NCBI GenBank assembly: GCA_036257595.1 | Contig: DATAFF010000057.1 | Location: 1-43,360, forward strand | DNA: 43,360 bases | Source: DATAFF01 sp036257595 | GTDB taxonomy: Bacteria; Pseudomonadota; Alphaproteobacteria; Rhizobiales; Aestuariivirgaceae | Direction of reading: 5' to 3' | In this document: positions 32,817 through 41,804 of the stretch, piece by piece | Layout of the letters: every line of letters starts with the position of its first letter | How positions within the stretch are numbered: the first letter of the stretch is position 1 | Position numbers and translations under genes: made by a program | The notes under the pieces: model-generated | Seen by the model: the letters and a program-made list of their open reading frames with translations, nothing else | Databases searched by the model: none | Told to the model about the DNA's origin: nothing

Positions 32817-33905
32817 ATGCTCTATCAATTGTTGTCGGGACTCGCTGGAGAAGTCTCGGCACTCAATGTGTTCCGCTACATCACCTTTCGCACCGGCGGT
32901 GCGATCGTTACCGCGCTGTTGTTCGTCATGCTGTTCGGCCCCTGGCTGATCTCGCTGCTCCGCCTCAAGCAGGGCAGGGGCCAGCCGATCCGCTCGGACG
33001 GTCCGCAGCGCCACATTGTCGAGAAGCAGGGCACGCCGACCATGGGCGGCCTGATGATCCTCGCCGGCATCCTCGCCGGCACCCTGCTGTGGGCCGATCT
33101 CACCAATCTCTATGTCTGGGCGGTGCTCTCGGTCACCCTGGGCTTCGGTGCCATCGGCTTTTATGACGATTACCTCAAAGTCACGCGCCGCCAGTCCGAC
33201 GGCTTCTCAGGCCGGGTTCGGCTGCTCATCGAATTCGCCATCGCTGCCGCCGCCGCGCTGCTCTTCATGGAGATCGGCTCGCCCCAATTGTCGAGCGCCC
33301 TGGCGCTGCCCTTTCTCAAGGACGTGCTGATCCAGCTCGGCTGGCTGTTCGTGCCGCTGGCAGCGCTGGTGATCGTCGGTGCCGGCAATGCCGTCAACCT
33401 CACCGACGGGCTCGACGGCCTGGCGATCGTTCCGGTGATCATTGCGGCGGCAAGCTTCGGGGTCATCGTCTATTGCGTCGGCAATGTCGCCTTTGCCGAA
33501 TATTTGCAGCTCCATTACGTCCGCGGCTCGGGCGAGCTGGCGGTGCTGTGCGGCGCGATCATTGGCGCCGGCCTCGGCTTCCTCTGGTTCAATGCCCCGC
33601 CCGCGATGATCTTCATGGGCGATACCGGCTCGCTGTCGCTCGGCGGGGCGCTCGGTGCCATCGCCGTCGCCGTCAAGCACGAGATCGTGCTTGCGGTCAT
33701 TGGCGGCCTGTTCGTGCTCGAGACCGTCTCGGTGATGGTCCAGGTCATCTCGTTCAAGCTCACCGGTAAACGCGTTTTTGCCATGGCGCCGCTCCATCAT
33801 CATTTCGAGCAGAAGGGGTGGAGGGAGCCGACCATCGTGATCAGGTTCTGGATCATCGCCGTCGTCCTGGCGCTGGTCGGCTTGTCGACCCTCAAGCTGC
33901 GGTGA
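32817..33905 (+). CDS. mraY: Phospho-MurNAc-pentapeptide transferase MraY
   Basis: A 362-residue polytopic (about 10 helices) enzyme that makes lipid I from UDP-MurNAc-pentapeptide and undecaprenyl phosphate. The metal-binding motifs are GFYDDYLKV, NLTDGLDGLAI and MGDTGSLSLGG. HHHFEQKGW near the C-terminus is the MraY-specific histidine motif. GGGAGA before ATG 32817 is the ribosome-binding site. The TGA stop overlaps a possible murD GTG start. Confidence 0.96.
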   Translation: MLYQLLSGLAGEVSALNVFRYITFRTGGAIVTALLFVMLFGPWLISLLRLKQGRGQPIRSDGPQRHIVEKQGTPTMGGLMILAGILAGTLLWADLTNLYVWAVLSVTLGFGAIGFYDDYLKVTRRQSDGFSGRVRLLIEFAIAAAAALLFMEIGSPQLSSALALPFLKDVLIQLGWLFVPLAALVIVGAGNAVNLTDGLDGLAIVPVIIAAASFGVIVYCVGNVAFAEYLQLHYVRGSGELAVLCGAIIGAGLGFLWFNAPPAMIFMGDTGSLSLGGALGAIAVAVKHEIVLAVIGGLFVLETVSVMVQVISFKLTGKRVFAMAPLHHHFEQKGWREPTIVIRFWIIAVVLALVGLSTLKLR

Positions 33906-33913
33906 CGAGCGCC

Positions 33914-35305
33914 ATGTTCCCCGCCACCCGGTTCAAGGGCAGAAGGATCGCGGTGCTCGGGCTGGCCCGCTCGGGACTGGCCAGCGCCCAGGCCCTCCAG
34001 GCGGGCGGTGCCGAGATCGCTGCGTGGGACGATGGCGAGGAGGCCCGCAGGGAGGCGGCCGCTGCCGGGATTCCGCTGCGCGATCTCTCGCAGGCCGATT
34101 TCTCCGCATTCACCGCCTTGGTGCTGTCGCCCGGCATTCCCCTGACCCATCCGCGCCCCCATTGGAGCGTCGACAGGGCGCATGCCGCCGGGATCGAGGT
34201 CATCGGCGACACCGAGATCTTCATCCGCGAGATCGCGGGCACCGGCTCGCGGCTCGTCGCCATCACCGGCACCAATGGCAAGTCGACCACCACCGCGCTC
34301 ACCGGCCATGTGCTGCGCTCGGCTGGTCTCGATGCGCATGTCGGCGGCAATATCGGCACAGCGGTGTTCCAGCTGCCGCCGCCTGAGTCCGGCCGCGTCT
34401 ATGTCCTCGAGCTCTCCTCCTATCAGATCGACCTCACCCCCGGGCTCAAGCCTGATGCGGCGATCCTGATGAATCTCACCCCGGACCATCTCGATCGTCA
34501 CGGCGACATGGCGGGCTACGCCGCCGTCAAGGCCAAGATCTTCGCCCGCCAGTCGACGGGCGACGTCGCCATCTGCTCGGTCGATGACGACTGGTCGGCC
34601 GCCATCGCCGCGGCGCTGCCGTCTGCCGCGACTCATCGCCCCTTCTCGGTGCTAAGGCGGCTCGACGACGGGATCAGCGCTCCCGATGGTGTGCTGCAGG
34701 ACTGCCGGAAGGGCGAGGCGCAGGTCCAGCTCGACCTGCGCGACCTCAATGCGCTGCGCGGGCGCCACAATTGGCAGAATGCCTGCGCCGCCTATGGCGC
34801 CGGTCGGGCCATGGGGGTGTCCGCCGATGCCATCGCCGAAGGCTTCCGGAGCTTTCCCGGCCTTGTCCACCGCATGGAGGAGGTCGCCCGCCTGGGCAAT
34901 GTCATCTTCGTCAATGACAGCAAGGCGACCAATGCCGATGCCGCCGAGAAGGCGCTGCTCTCCTTCGACACGATCTATTGGATCGCCGGCGGGCTGATGA
35001 AGGCGGGCGGCATCGAGCCGCTGCGCCCGCTGTTCGGCCGCATCGTCCGCGCCTATCTCATCGGCCGCGACGCGCCGGCGCTCGCCGGAACGTTGGAGGG
35101 CATCACGCCATACCGCATATGCGGCACCATCGAGCAGGCGACCGAGGCGGCGGCCCGCGACGCCCGTAACGAACAGCGCGACAGCGCCGTGGTGCTGCTG
35201 TCGCCGGCCTGCGCCTCGTTTGATCAGTTTCCAAATTTCGAGGTCCGTGGCGACGCCTTTCGCAAGGCCGTGAAAGATCTGCTGCAGGAGACCGCGCCAT
35301 GCTGA
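33914..35305 (+). CDS. murD: UDP-MurNAc-L-Ala:D-Glu ligase MurD
   Basis: A 463-residue Mur ligase that adds D-glutamate. It begins MFPATRFKGRRIAVLGLARSG, with the MurD dinucleotide-fold glycine motif; ATG 33914 fits the family. GTG 33902, overlapping the mraY stop as GTGA, is a possible start adding four residues. The P-loop is ITGTNGKSTTTAL, then LELSSYQID, NLTPDHLDRH and NDSKATNADAAEKAL. It overlaps ftsW by 7 bp. Confidence 0.94.
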   Translation: MFPATRFKGRRIAVLGLARSGLASAQALQAGGAEIAAWDDGEEARREAAAAGIPLRDLSQADFSAFTALVLSPGIPLTHPRPHWSVDRAHAAGIEVIGDTEIFIREIAGTGSRLVAITGTNGKSTTTALTGHVLRSAGLDAHVGGNIGTAVFQLPPPESGRVYVLELSSYQIDLTPGLKPDAAILMNLTPDHLDRHGDMAGYAAVKAKIFARQSTGDVAICSVDDDWSAAIAAALPSAATHRPFSVLRRLDDGISAPDGVLQDCRKGEAQVQLDLRDLNALRGRHNWQNACAAYGAGRAMGVSADAIAEGFRSFPGLVHRMEEVARLGNVIFVNDSKATNADAAEKALLSFDTIYWIAGGLMKAGGIEPLRPLFGRIVRAYLIGRDAPALAGTLEGITPYRICGTIEQATEAAARDARNEQRDSAVVLLSPACASFDQFPNFEVRGDAFRKAVKDLLQETAPC

Positions 35306-36441
35306 TCTCCCGCGCCGATCGCGGCCTGCTTGCCAACTGGTGGTTCACCGTCGACCGCATCCTGCTGATGACGGTTCTGCTGCTGATGGCGCTCGGCGTC
35401 CTGTTCTCCATGGCGGCGAGCCCGCCGGTGGCGGCGCGCCTCGGCCTGCCCGATTTCCATTTCTTCAACCGACAGCTCGCCTATCTGGTGCCGAGCCTCG
35501 TGGTGCTGTTCGCCACCTCTCTTCTCGACCTCAGGTCCACCCGCCGGGTCTCGCTCGTCATCTATGTTCTCGGCCTCGGCCTGATGGTCGCCGCCATCCT
35601 GGTCGGGCCCGAGATCAAGGGCGCCCATCGCTGGATCGGGATCGGCCCGATCAATCTCCAGCCATCGGAGCTCGTCAAGCCGGCCTTCGTCGTCATGGCT
35701 GCCTGGTTCCTCGCCGAAGGCGACCGCAGTCCCGGCATGCCCGGGCTGGTCATCGCCTGGCTGCTGTTCCTCGGCTTTGCCGCCCTGCTGGTGAAGCAGC
35801 CGGATTTCGGCCAGACTGGCCTCGTCAGCCTCGTCTTCCTCGCCATGCTGCTGCTCCGGGGCATTTCATGGCCGTCGCTCGCCAGCCTTGGCGGTGCCGG
35901 CCTGGCCCTGGCCTTCGTCGCCTATGAGACCGTCCCCTATGTGCACTCCCGGATTGCCGGCTTCATCAATCCCGACAAAGGCGACAACTTCCAGATCAAG
36001 ACCGCCATGGAGGCCTTCGAGAATGGTGGCCTGCTCGGCACCGGCCCGGGCGGCGGCGTCGCCAAGCAGATTCTCCCCGATGCCCATACCGATTTCGTGC
36101 CGGCGGTGATCGGCGAGGAGTTCGGCTTCCTGGCGCTCCTGGTCCTGCTCGGCCTCATCGCCTCCGTGGTGATCCGCGTCTTGCAGCGCGCCAAGCGCGA
36201 GGCCGACGCCTTCGCGGCCCTCGCCATGGCCGGCCTTGCCACCATGTTCGGGCTCCAGGCCTCGATCAATCTCGCGGTGAACACCGCGCTCATTCCCGCC
36301 AAGGGCATGACGCTCCCGTTCATCTCCTATGGCGGTTCCTCGCTCGTCGCGACGGCGTTTGCCATGGGGCTGGTGCTGGCGATGAGCCGGCGCCGTCCCG
36401 AGGCGGTGCTGCCGGCGGGCCCGGTTGCAACGACGGCGTGA
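35299..36441 (+). CDS. ftsW: Septal peptidoglycan glycosyltransferase FtsW
   Basis: A 380-residue SEDS-family polymerase with about ten membrane helices that polymerises lipid II at the septum together with FtsI. The SEDS signatures are GAHRWIGIGPINLQPSELVKP in the middle and PFISYGGSSLVATAFAMG near the C-terminus. The catalytic Asp region is NPDKGDNFQ. Start ATG 35299 overlaps the murD end. Confidence 0.95.
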   Translation: MLISRADRGLLANWWFTVDRILLMTVLLLMALGVLFSMAASPPVAARLGLPDFHFFNRQLAYLVPSLVVLFATSLLDLRSTRRVSLVIYVLGLGLMVAAILVGPEIKGAHRWIGIGPINLQPSELVKPAFVVMAAWFLAEGDRSPGMPGLVIAWLLFLGFAALLVKQPDFGQTGLVSLVFLAMLLLRGISWPSLASLGGAGLALAFVAYETVPYVHSRIAGFINPDKGDNFQIKTAMEAFENGGLLGTGPGGGVAKQILPDAHTDFVPAVIGEEFGFLALLVLLGLIASVVIRVLQRAKREADAFAALAMAGLATMFGLQASINLAVNTALIPAKGMTLPFISYGGSSLVATAFAMGLVLAMSRRRPEAVLPAGPVATTA

Positions 36442-36457
36442 GGTGAGGGAGACCCCC

Positions 36458-37633
36458 ATGGAGCAGTTGCCGGCGCGTGGTGATCGTCAGGTGGTGGTGC
36501 TTGCCGCCGGTGGCACCGGCGGCCATCTGTTCCCGGCCCAGGCCCTGGCCGAGGTCCTGAGCGCCCGCGGCTATGTCGTTCATCTCATGACCGACCAGCG
36601 CGGCATGGAATATGGCGGCAGGTTCCCGGCGCGCGAGCTCCATCACATCCCCTCCGCCACGATCTCCTTGTCGAAACCCTGGCTCCTGCCGCTCCGTGCC
36701 TTCCATCTGGCGCGCGGCTTCACCCGTGCGCGGCAGCTTTTGCGCGATCTTGCGCCAAGCGTCGTCGTCGGGTTTGGCGGCTACCCGTCATTCCCGCCGA
36801 TGATCGCCGCCCAGCGGCTCAAGATCATGACGGTGATCCACGAGCAGAATGCGGTGATCGGGCGCGCCAACCGCGTCGTCGCCCGCGCCGCCACCGCCAT
36901 CGCCACTTCCTTCCCCAAGATCGAGCGGTTGCCGCCGGCGCTCGCCGCCAAGGCAACCATGACCGGCAATCCGGTGCGGGCCAGCGTGTTGCTCGCCCGC
37001 GAGCGGCCCTATAAGGCGCCGGGCGCCGCCGAGCCCTTCAATCTGCTGGTGTTCGGCGGCAGCCAGGGAGCACGTTATTTCGCCGAGCTGATGCCGGAGG
37101 TGATCGAGCATCTGCCGCATGCGGTGCGCCGCACCCTGACCGTCGTCCAGCAATGTCGCCAGGAGGATCTCAAGGCGGTGCGCAGCGACTATGAGCGGCT
37201 CAATGTGAAGACGCAGCTTGCGCCCTTCTTCCCCGATCTGCCGGAGCGGATCGCCGCCGCCCATCTGGTGATCGCCCGGTCGGGCGCATCGACCGTCGCC
37301 GAGCTTTCGGTGATCGGCCGGCCGGCCGTGCTGGTTCCCTTGCCTCATTCGCTCGAAAGCGACCAGCTGAAGAATGCCGAGAGCTTCGCCGCGGCAGGCG
37401 GCGGCTGGATCCGCGAGCAGGGGACCTTCGCGGCCGCCGACCTCGCAACTTTTCTGACCCATTTGCGCTATGCCGCCGAGGATCTCGAGACCCATGCCGC
37501 ATCGGCGCGTCGTCAGGGTCGACCTGACGCCGCCGAGCGGCTGGCCGATCTTGTCGAGCGCCTGGCGCGCGATGCCAAAGCGACAGCACAAGCCGGGGCA
37601 GGTGAGTCCGCAGCGACAATGGAAAGGACCTGA
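36458..37633 (+). CDS. murG: Lipid II synthase MurG (GlcNAc transferase)
   Basis: A 391-residue GT28 glycosyltransferase that adds GlcNAc to lipid I at the inner face of the membrane. GGTGGHLFPAQALAE is the N-terminal lipid-side glycine loop. FGGSQGARYFAELMPE and ARSGASTVAELSVIGRPAVLVP bind UDP-GlcNAc. The start at ATG 36458 is preceded by GTGAGGGAGA; an in-frame start at 36425 overlaps ftsW and adds a non-conserved extension. Confidence 0.95.
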   Translation: MEQLPARGDRQVVVLAAGGTGGHLFPAQALAEVLSARGYVVHLMTDQRGMEYGGRFPARELHHIPSATISLSKPWLLPLRAFHLARGFTRARQLLRDLAPSVVVGFGGYPSFPPMIAAQRLKIMTVIHEQNAVIGRANRVVARAATAIATSFPKIERLPPALAAKATMTGNPVRASVLLARERPYKAPGAAEPFNLLVFGGSQGARYFAELMPEVIEHLPHAVRRTLTVVQQCRQEDLKAVRSDYERLNVKTQLAPFFPDLPERIAAAHLVIARSGASTVAELSVIGRPAVLVPLPHSLESDQLKNAESFAAAGGGWIREQGTFAAADLATFLTHLRYAAEDLETHAASARRQGRPDAAERLADLVERLARDAKATAQAGAGESAATMERT

Positions 37634-37636
37634 GCC

Positions 37637-39076
37637 ATGAAGCTTCCTCGCGAGACCGGCCCCATCCACTTCATCGGGATTGGCGGCATTGGCATGAGCG
37701 GCATCGCCGAGGTGATGAAGACGCTCGGCTATGCGGTTCAGGGATCCGACCTCGCCGACAACTACAATGTCGCAAGGCTCCGCAAGCTCGGCATCCCGGT
37801 CGAGATCGGCCATCGCGAGGAGAATCTTCGCGACGCCAGGGTCGTCGTCATCTCCTCGGCGGTCAAGGCGGACAATCCCGAGCTCGCCGCCGCCCGCGAC
37901 CGCCTGCTGCCGATCGTCCGGCGCGCCGAGATGCTGGCCGAGCTCATGCGGTTCAAATCCTGCGTGGCAGTCGGCGGCACACATGGCAAGACCACCACCA
38001 CCTCGCTGGTTGCCGCCCTCCTCGATGGCGGCGGCCTCGACCCGACGGTGATCAATGGCGGCATCATCAACGCCTATGGCACCAATGCCCGCCTCGGCAA
38101 GGGCGACTGGATGGTGGTCGAATCCGATGAATCGGACGGCACCTTCGTCAAGCTTCCGGCCGACATCGTCATCGTCACCAACATCGATCCCGAGCATCTC
38201 GACTATTACGGCACCTTCGATGCCGCCCGCTCGGCCTATCGCGCCTTTGTCGAGAACATCCCCTTCTACGGCTTTGCGGTGATGTGCGTCGACCATCCCG
38301 AGGTCCAGTCGCTCCTCGGCACCATCAGGGACCGCCGGATCATCACCTATGGCACGAGCCCGCAGGCCGATGCCCGTCTCGTCTCGCACCGTTTCCAGGA
38401 GGGCGAGAGTCTGTTCGGCGTGCTGCTCACCGACCGGCGGACCGGCGTCGAGCGCCTGATCGACGGCCTGCGCCTGCCGATGCCGGGTGGCCACAACGCT
38501 CTCAACGCCACCGCAGCGATCGCCGTGGCGCAGGAGCTGGGCGTCGACGACCAGGCGATCCGCACCGCGCTTGGCGGCTTCTCGGGCGTCAAGCGCCGCT
38601 TCACCCGCACCGGCACCCATGACGGCGTCATCATCTATGACGACTATGGCCATCACCCGGTCGAGATCGCCGCCGTTCTGGCAGCGGCCCGCGAGGTGAC
38701 GACCGGCCGGGTCATCGCGGTGGCGCAGCCCCATCGCTACACCCGGCTGTCGAGCCTGTTCACCGAGTTCTGCACATGCTTCAACAATGCCGACACGGTG
38801 ATCGTCGCACCGGTCTATTCGGCCGGCGAGTCGCCGATCGAGGGAGCGACGCACGACGCCCTGGCGCTCGGCCTCAAATCGCGGGGCCACCGCAACGTGC
38901 TGAAGATCGACGATCCGGCCGAGCTCGCGCCGCTGATCGCCGAGACGGCGCGCCCCGGCGACATCGTGATCTGCCTCGGCGCCGGCACCATCACCCAATG
39001 GGCCTATGCGCTGCCGCTGCAGCTCGCAGCCCTCGACCGGGTTGCCCGGCCGGCGGTCGGAAAGGGGGCCGCGTGA
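37637..39076 (+). CDS. murC: UDP-MurNAc-L-alanine ligase MurC
   Basis: A 479-residue Mur ligase that adds the first amino acid, L-Ala. HFIGIGGIGMSGIAEVM is the N-terminal UDP-binding loop, VGGTHGKTTTTSLVA the ATP P-loop, and VESDESDGTF and NIDPEHLDYYG follow. DDYGHHPVEI lies in the C-terminal domain. ATG 37637 is 3 bases after the murG stop. The end overlaps murB as GTGA. Confidence 0.96.
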   Translation: MKLPRETGPIHFIGIGGIGMSGIAEVMKTLGYAVQGSDLADNYNVARLRKLGIPVEIGHREENLRDARVVVISSAVKADNPELAAARDRLLPIVRRAEMLAELMRFKSCVAVGGTHGKTTTTSLVAALLDGGGLDPTVINGGIINAYGTNARLGKGDWMVVESDESDGTFVKLPADIVIVTNIDPEHLDYYGTFDAARSAYRAFVENIPFYGFAVMCVDHPEVQSLLGTIRDRRIITYGTSPQADARLVSHRFQEGESLFGVLLTDRRTGVERLIDGLRLPMPGGHNALNATAAIAVAQELGVDDQAIRTALGGFSGVKRRFTRTGTHDGVIIYDDYGHHPVEIAAVLAAAREVTTGRVIAVAQPHRYTRLSSLFTEFCTCFNNADTVIVAPVYSAGESPIEGATHDALALGLKSRGHRNVLKIDDPAELAPLIAETARPGDIVICLGAGTITQWAYALPLQLAALDRVARPAVGKGAA

Positions 39077-40005
39077 CCACCGCACTCGATGGCGAGGCAT
39101 TGATCCGCCGCCTGCCGCCGGCGCGCGGCCGTATCGAAGCCAATCGCGGCCTTGCCGAATTCACCTGGTTCCGCGCCGGTGGGCCGGCCGAGGTGCTGTT
39201 CGCCCCTGCCGACGAGGCCGATCTCGCCGAGTTCCTGGGTAGGCTCGATCCGCTGATCCCAGTGACCGTGATCGGCGTCGGCTCGAATCTTCTGGTGCGC
39301 GACGGCGGCGTTCCCGGTGTCGTGATCAGGCTCGGGCGGGGATTTGCCGGTCTGAGCCATGATGGCGCCGGCTGCATCGCCGCCGGTGCCGCGGTGCCGG
39401 ACGTCCGGGTGGCGCGCTTCGCGCTCGATAATGGTGTCGATGGATTAACCTTTCTGAGAGGTATCCCCGGCACGATCGGCGGGGCGTTGCGGATGAATGC
39501 CGGGGCGCATGGCGGCGAGATGAAGGATGTTCTCGTCGAAACCATTGCAATCGATCGGCAGGGCCAGCGTCACGTGCTGCAGCAGAAGGATATGCGCTAT
39601 TCCTACCGACATAGCGCCGCACCCGAGGACCTGATCTTCACCATGGCGGTGCTGCAGGGCCGGCCCGGCGATCCTCAGGACATTGCGCGCCGCATGGAGG
39701 ACATCACCTCGGCGCGCGAGGCTTCCCAGCCGATCAAGAGCCGCACCGGCGGCTCGACCTTCAAGAACCCGCCGGGCAGCCGCGCCTGGGAGCTGATCGA
39801 CCGCGCCGGCCTGCGCGGCTTCGCCATCGGCGATGCCCGGGTATCGCAGATGCATTGCAATTTCCTGATCAATGAAGGCCAGGCCACCGCCGGCGAGATC
39901 GAGGAGCTCGGGGAGACGGTGCGCCGTCGGGTCCGCGAGCTGTCCGGCATCGAGCTGGAATGGGAGATCAGGCGCATAGGCCTCAAGCTCGGACAGGCGG
40001 CCTGA
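39073..40005 (+). CDS. murB: UDP-N-acetylenolpyruvoylglucosamine reductase MurB
   Basis: A 310-residue FAD enzyme that reduces UDP-GlcNAc-enolpyruvate to UDP-MurNAc with NADPH. Start GTG 39073 forms a GTGA overlap with murC; a longer frame upstream is a shadow of murC. FAD-binding blocks are TWFRAGGPAEVLF and GVGSNLLVRDGGVPG. The catalytic serine is in RTGGSTFKNP, and the catalytic glutamate lies in FLINEGQATAGEIEEL. MRYSYRHS places it in the shorter type II MurB group. It is followed 3 bases later by ddl. Confidence 0.93.
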   Translation: MTTALDGEALIRRLPPARGRIEANRGLAEFTWFRAGGPAEVLFAPADEADLAEFLGRLDPLIPVTVIGVGSNLLVRDGGVPGVVIRLGRGFAGLSHDGAGCIAAGAAVPDVRVARFALDNGVDGLTFLRGIPGTIGGALRMNAGAHGGEMKDVLVETIAIDRQGQRHVLQQKDMRYSYRHSAAPEDLIFTMAVLQGRPGDPQDIARRMEDITSAREASQPIKSRTGGSTFKNPPGSRAWELIDRAGLRGFAIGDARVSQMHCNFLINEGQATAGEIEELGETVRRRVRELSGIELEWEIRRIGLKLGQAA

Positions 40006-40008
40006 GCC

Positions 40009-40947
40009 ATGGCGAGCCGCGTCCCCGAATTGACCGATGTCGTCGTGCTGATGGGCGGCTGGTCGGTCGAGCGCGAGGTCTCGCTGGCCAGCGGCAAGGC
40101 CTGCACCAAGGCGCTGGAGGAGGTCGGCTTCCGCGTCACCCAGGTCGACCCCAGGCGCGACATCGCCGAGGTCCTAGCCGCCCTCAAGCCCGATGTCGTG
40201 TTCAACGCGCTCCACGGCCGCTGGGGCGAGGACGGCACGCTGCAGGGCATCCTCGAGACGCTCGAGATTCCTTACACCCATTCCGGTGTCCTGGCCTCGG
40301 CCCTTGCCATGGACAAGCCGCGCGCCAAGGAAATCTTCCGCGCCGCCGGCGTGCCGGTCGTCGAGCACAAGGTGGTCGACATCGAGACCGCTGCCACCAC
40401 CCACGTGATTGCTCCACCCTATGTCATCAAACCGGCCAATGAGGGCTCATCCGTTGGCGTTCACATCGTCCATGCCGGTGCCAACGCGCCGCTGACCTCG
40501 CTTCTCGATCACCGGACCGTCTATGGCGCATCGGTGATGGTCGAGCGGTTCATTCCCGGACGCGAGCTGACCTGCGCGGTGATGGGCAACGTCGCCCTTG
40601 GCGTCATCGAGATCCAGCCGGCAGTCGGCTTCTACGACTATCGCGCCAAATATGCCCCGGGCGGCTCGGCGCATCTGCTGCCAGCGCCGCTCCCGCCGGA
40701 GATCTATCGCAAGGTCCAGCAACACGCCCTCAACGCCCATATGTCGCTGGGCTGCCGCGGCGTCAGCCGCGCCGATTTCCGCTATGACGACGGGCCCGGC
40801 AAGGAGCCCGAGCTCTATATTCTCGAGGTCAACACCCAACCGGGGATGACCGGCACCTCGCTGGTCCCCGAGCTCGCCCAGCATGCCGGCCACAGCATGC
40901 AGGAACTGGTGAAATGGCTGATCGACGACGCATCGCTCAACCGCTGA
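40009..40947 (+). CDS. ddl: D-alanine-D-alanine ligase
   Basis: A 312-residue ATP-grasp ligase of DdlB length that makes the D-Ala-D-Ala used by MurF. The N-terminal block is VLMGGWSVEREVSLASG. FNALHGRWGEDGTLQG and YTHSGVLASALAMDK follow. ATP binding uses YVIKPANEGSSVGV, and ILEVNTQPGMTGTSLVPE holds the metal and D-Ala binding residues. Its 3' end overlaps the ftsQ start by 34 bases. Confidence 0.96.
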   Translation: MASRVPELTDVVVLMGGWSVEREVSLASGKACTKALEEVGFRVTQVDPRRDIAEVLAALKPDVVFNALHGRWGEDGTLQGILETLEIPYTHSGVLASALAMDKPRAKEIFRAAGVPVVEHKVVDIETAATTHVIAPPYVIKPANEGSSVGVHIVHAGANAPLTSLLDHRTVYGASVMVERFIPGRELTCAVMGNVALGVIEIQPAVGFYDYRAKYAPGGSAHLLPAPLPPEIYRKVQQHALNAHMSLGCRGVSRADFRYDDGPGKEPELYILEVNTQPGMTGTSLVPELAQHAGHSMQELVKWLIDDASLNR

Positions 40948-41783
40948 ACCAGCAAGGCCGCGCCACCCGGCGCCGTCCCCAGGCGCTGTGGCCGCACGTC
41001 CTGGCGCGCTGCGGCGCGCTGGTGTTCATCGGCTTCGCCATCGTCTACGGGCTGCTCGCCGGCGGCCATCTCGAATCCGACAAGGGACCGCTGAGCGAGC
41101 TCCCGGCCCGCTTTGCCCATGCCATCGGCTTCTCCGCCGAACAGGTCAGGATCACCGGTCTCGAGCGCCACCGGCCCGAGCAGGTGCTCGCCGCCATCGG
41201 GGTCAAGCTCGGCGGCTCGCTGATCGGCTTCGACGCCGGGCGGGCCCGCCGCATGATGCAGAACATCGACTGGATCGAGAGCGCCAGTATCCACCACATC
41301 TATCCGAACCAGCTCGCTGTCGTGGTGCGCGAGCGCCAGCCTTTCGCCATCTGGCAGCGCGGTGGCAACCACTATGTCATCGACCGCGCCGGTGTCGCCA
41401 TCAGCCCGCTCGAACCGGGCGCCGCCGGCCATCTGCTGCTGGTCACCGGCGAGGGTGCCCAGCGTGCTGTTGCAGATCTCGTTAACCATTTGGAAGCTCA
41501 CCCAGCCATATTGTCCAAGGTCAGGGCGGCTTCGCGCGTCGGCGACAGGCGGTGGACACTCCATCTGACGTCAGGCCAGCGCTTGCTCTTGCCGGAATCA
41601 GGCGAGGAACATGCCCTCGTCCGCTTCGAGATGCTCGAGCAGCGCTTCGGTATCCTGGCCCGGGCGGTGAGCGACATCGATCTCCGGCTCGACGAGCGGG
41701 TCACCTTCGTGCCGGCGGTGGTCGACAAGCCGGCAATGTCTGTCGAGGGCGGCAATGCCGTCGGCCAGGTCAGCCTGCGCTGA
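40914..41783 (+). CDS. ftsQ: Cell division protein FtsQ
   Basis: A 289-residue bitopic divisome protein. A basic cytoplasmic tail (QGRATRRRPQ) precedes one membrane helix (GALVFIGFAIVYGLLAG). The POTRA domain follows (VRITGLERHRPEQVLAAIGVK, with INHIYPNQLAVVVRERQPFA-like strand IHHIYPNQLAVVV), and then the beta domain. FtsQ recruits FtsL/FtsB to the septum. ATG 40914 overlaps ddl by 34 bases; a later start cannot be excluded. Confidence 0.92.
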   Translation: MADRRRIAQPLNQQGRATRRRPQALWPHVLARCGALVFIGFAIVYGLLAGGHLESDKGPLSELPARFAHAIGFSAEQVRITGLERHRPEQVLAAIGVKLGGSLIGFDAGRARRMMQNIDWIESASIHHIYPNQLAVVVRERQPFAIWQRGGNHYVIDRAGVAISPLEPGAAGHLLLVTGEGAQRAVADLVNHLEAHPAILSKVRAASRVGDRRWTLHLTSGQRLLLPESGEEHALVRFEMLEQRFGILARAVSDIDLRLDERVTFVPAVVDKPAMSVEGGNAVGQVSLR

Positions 41784-41804
41784 GGTGCGAAAGGTAAGGC
41801 TCCC

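Noticed and set aside
36788..39100. Minus-strand frame of 770 codons across murG-murC
   Set aside because: Mirror of two conserved genes with no recognisable domain; results from codon bias.
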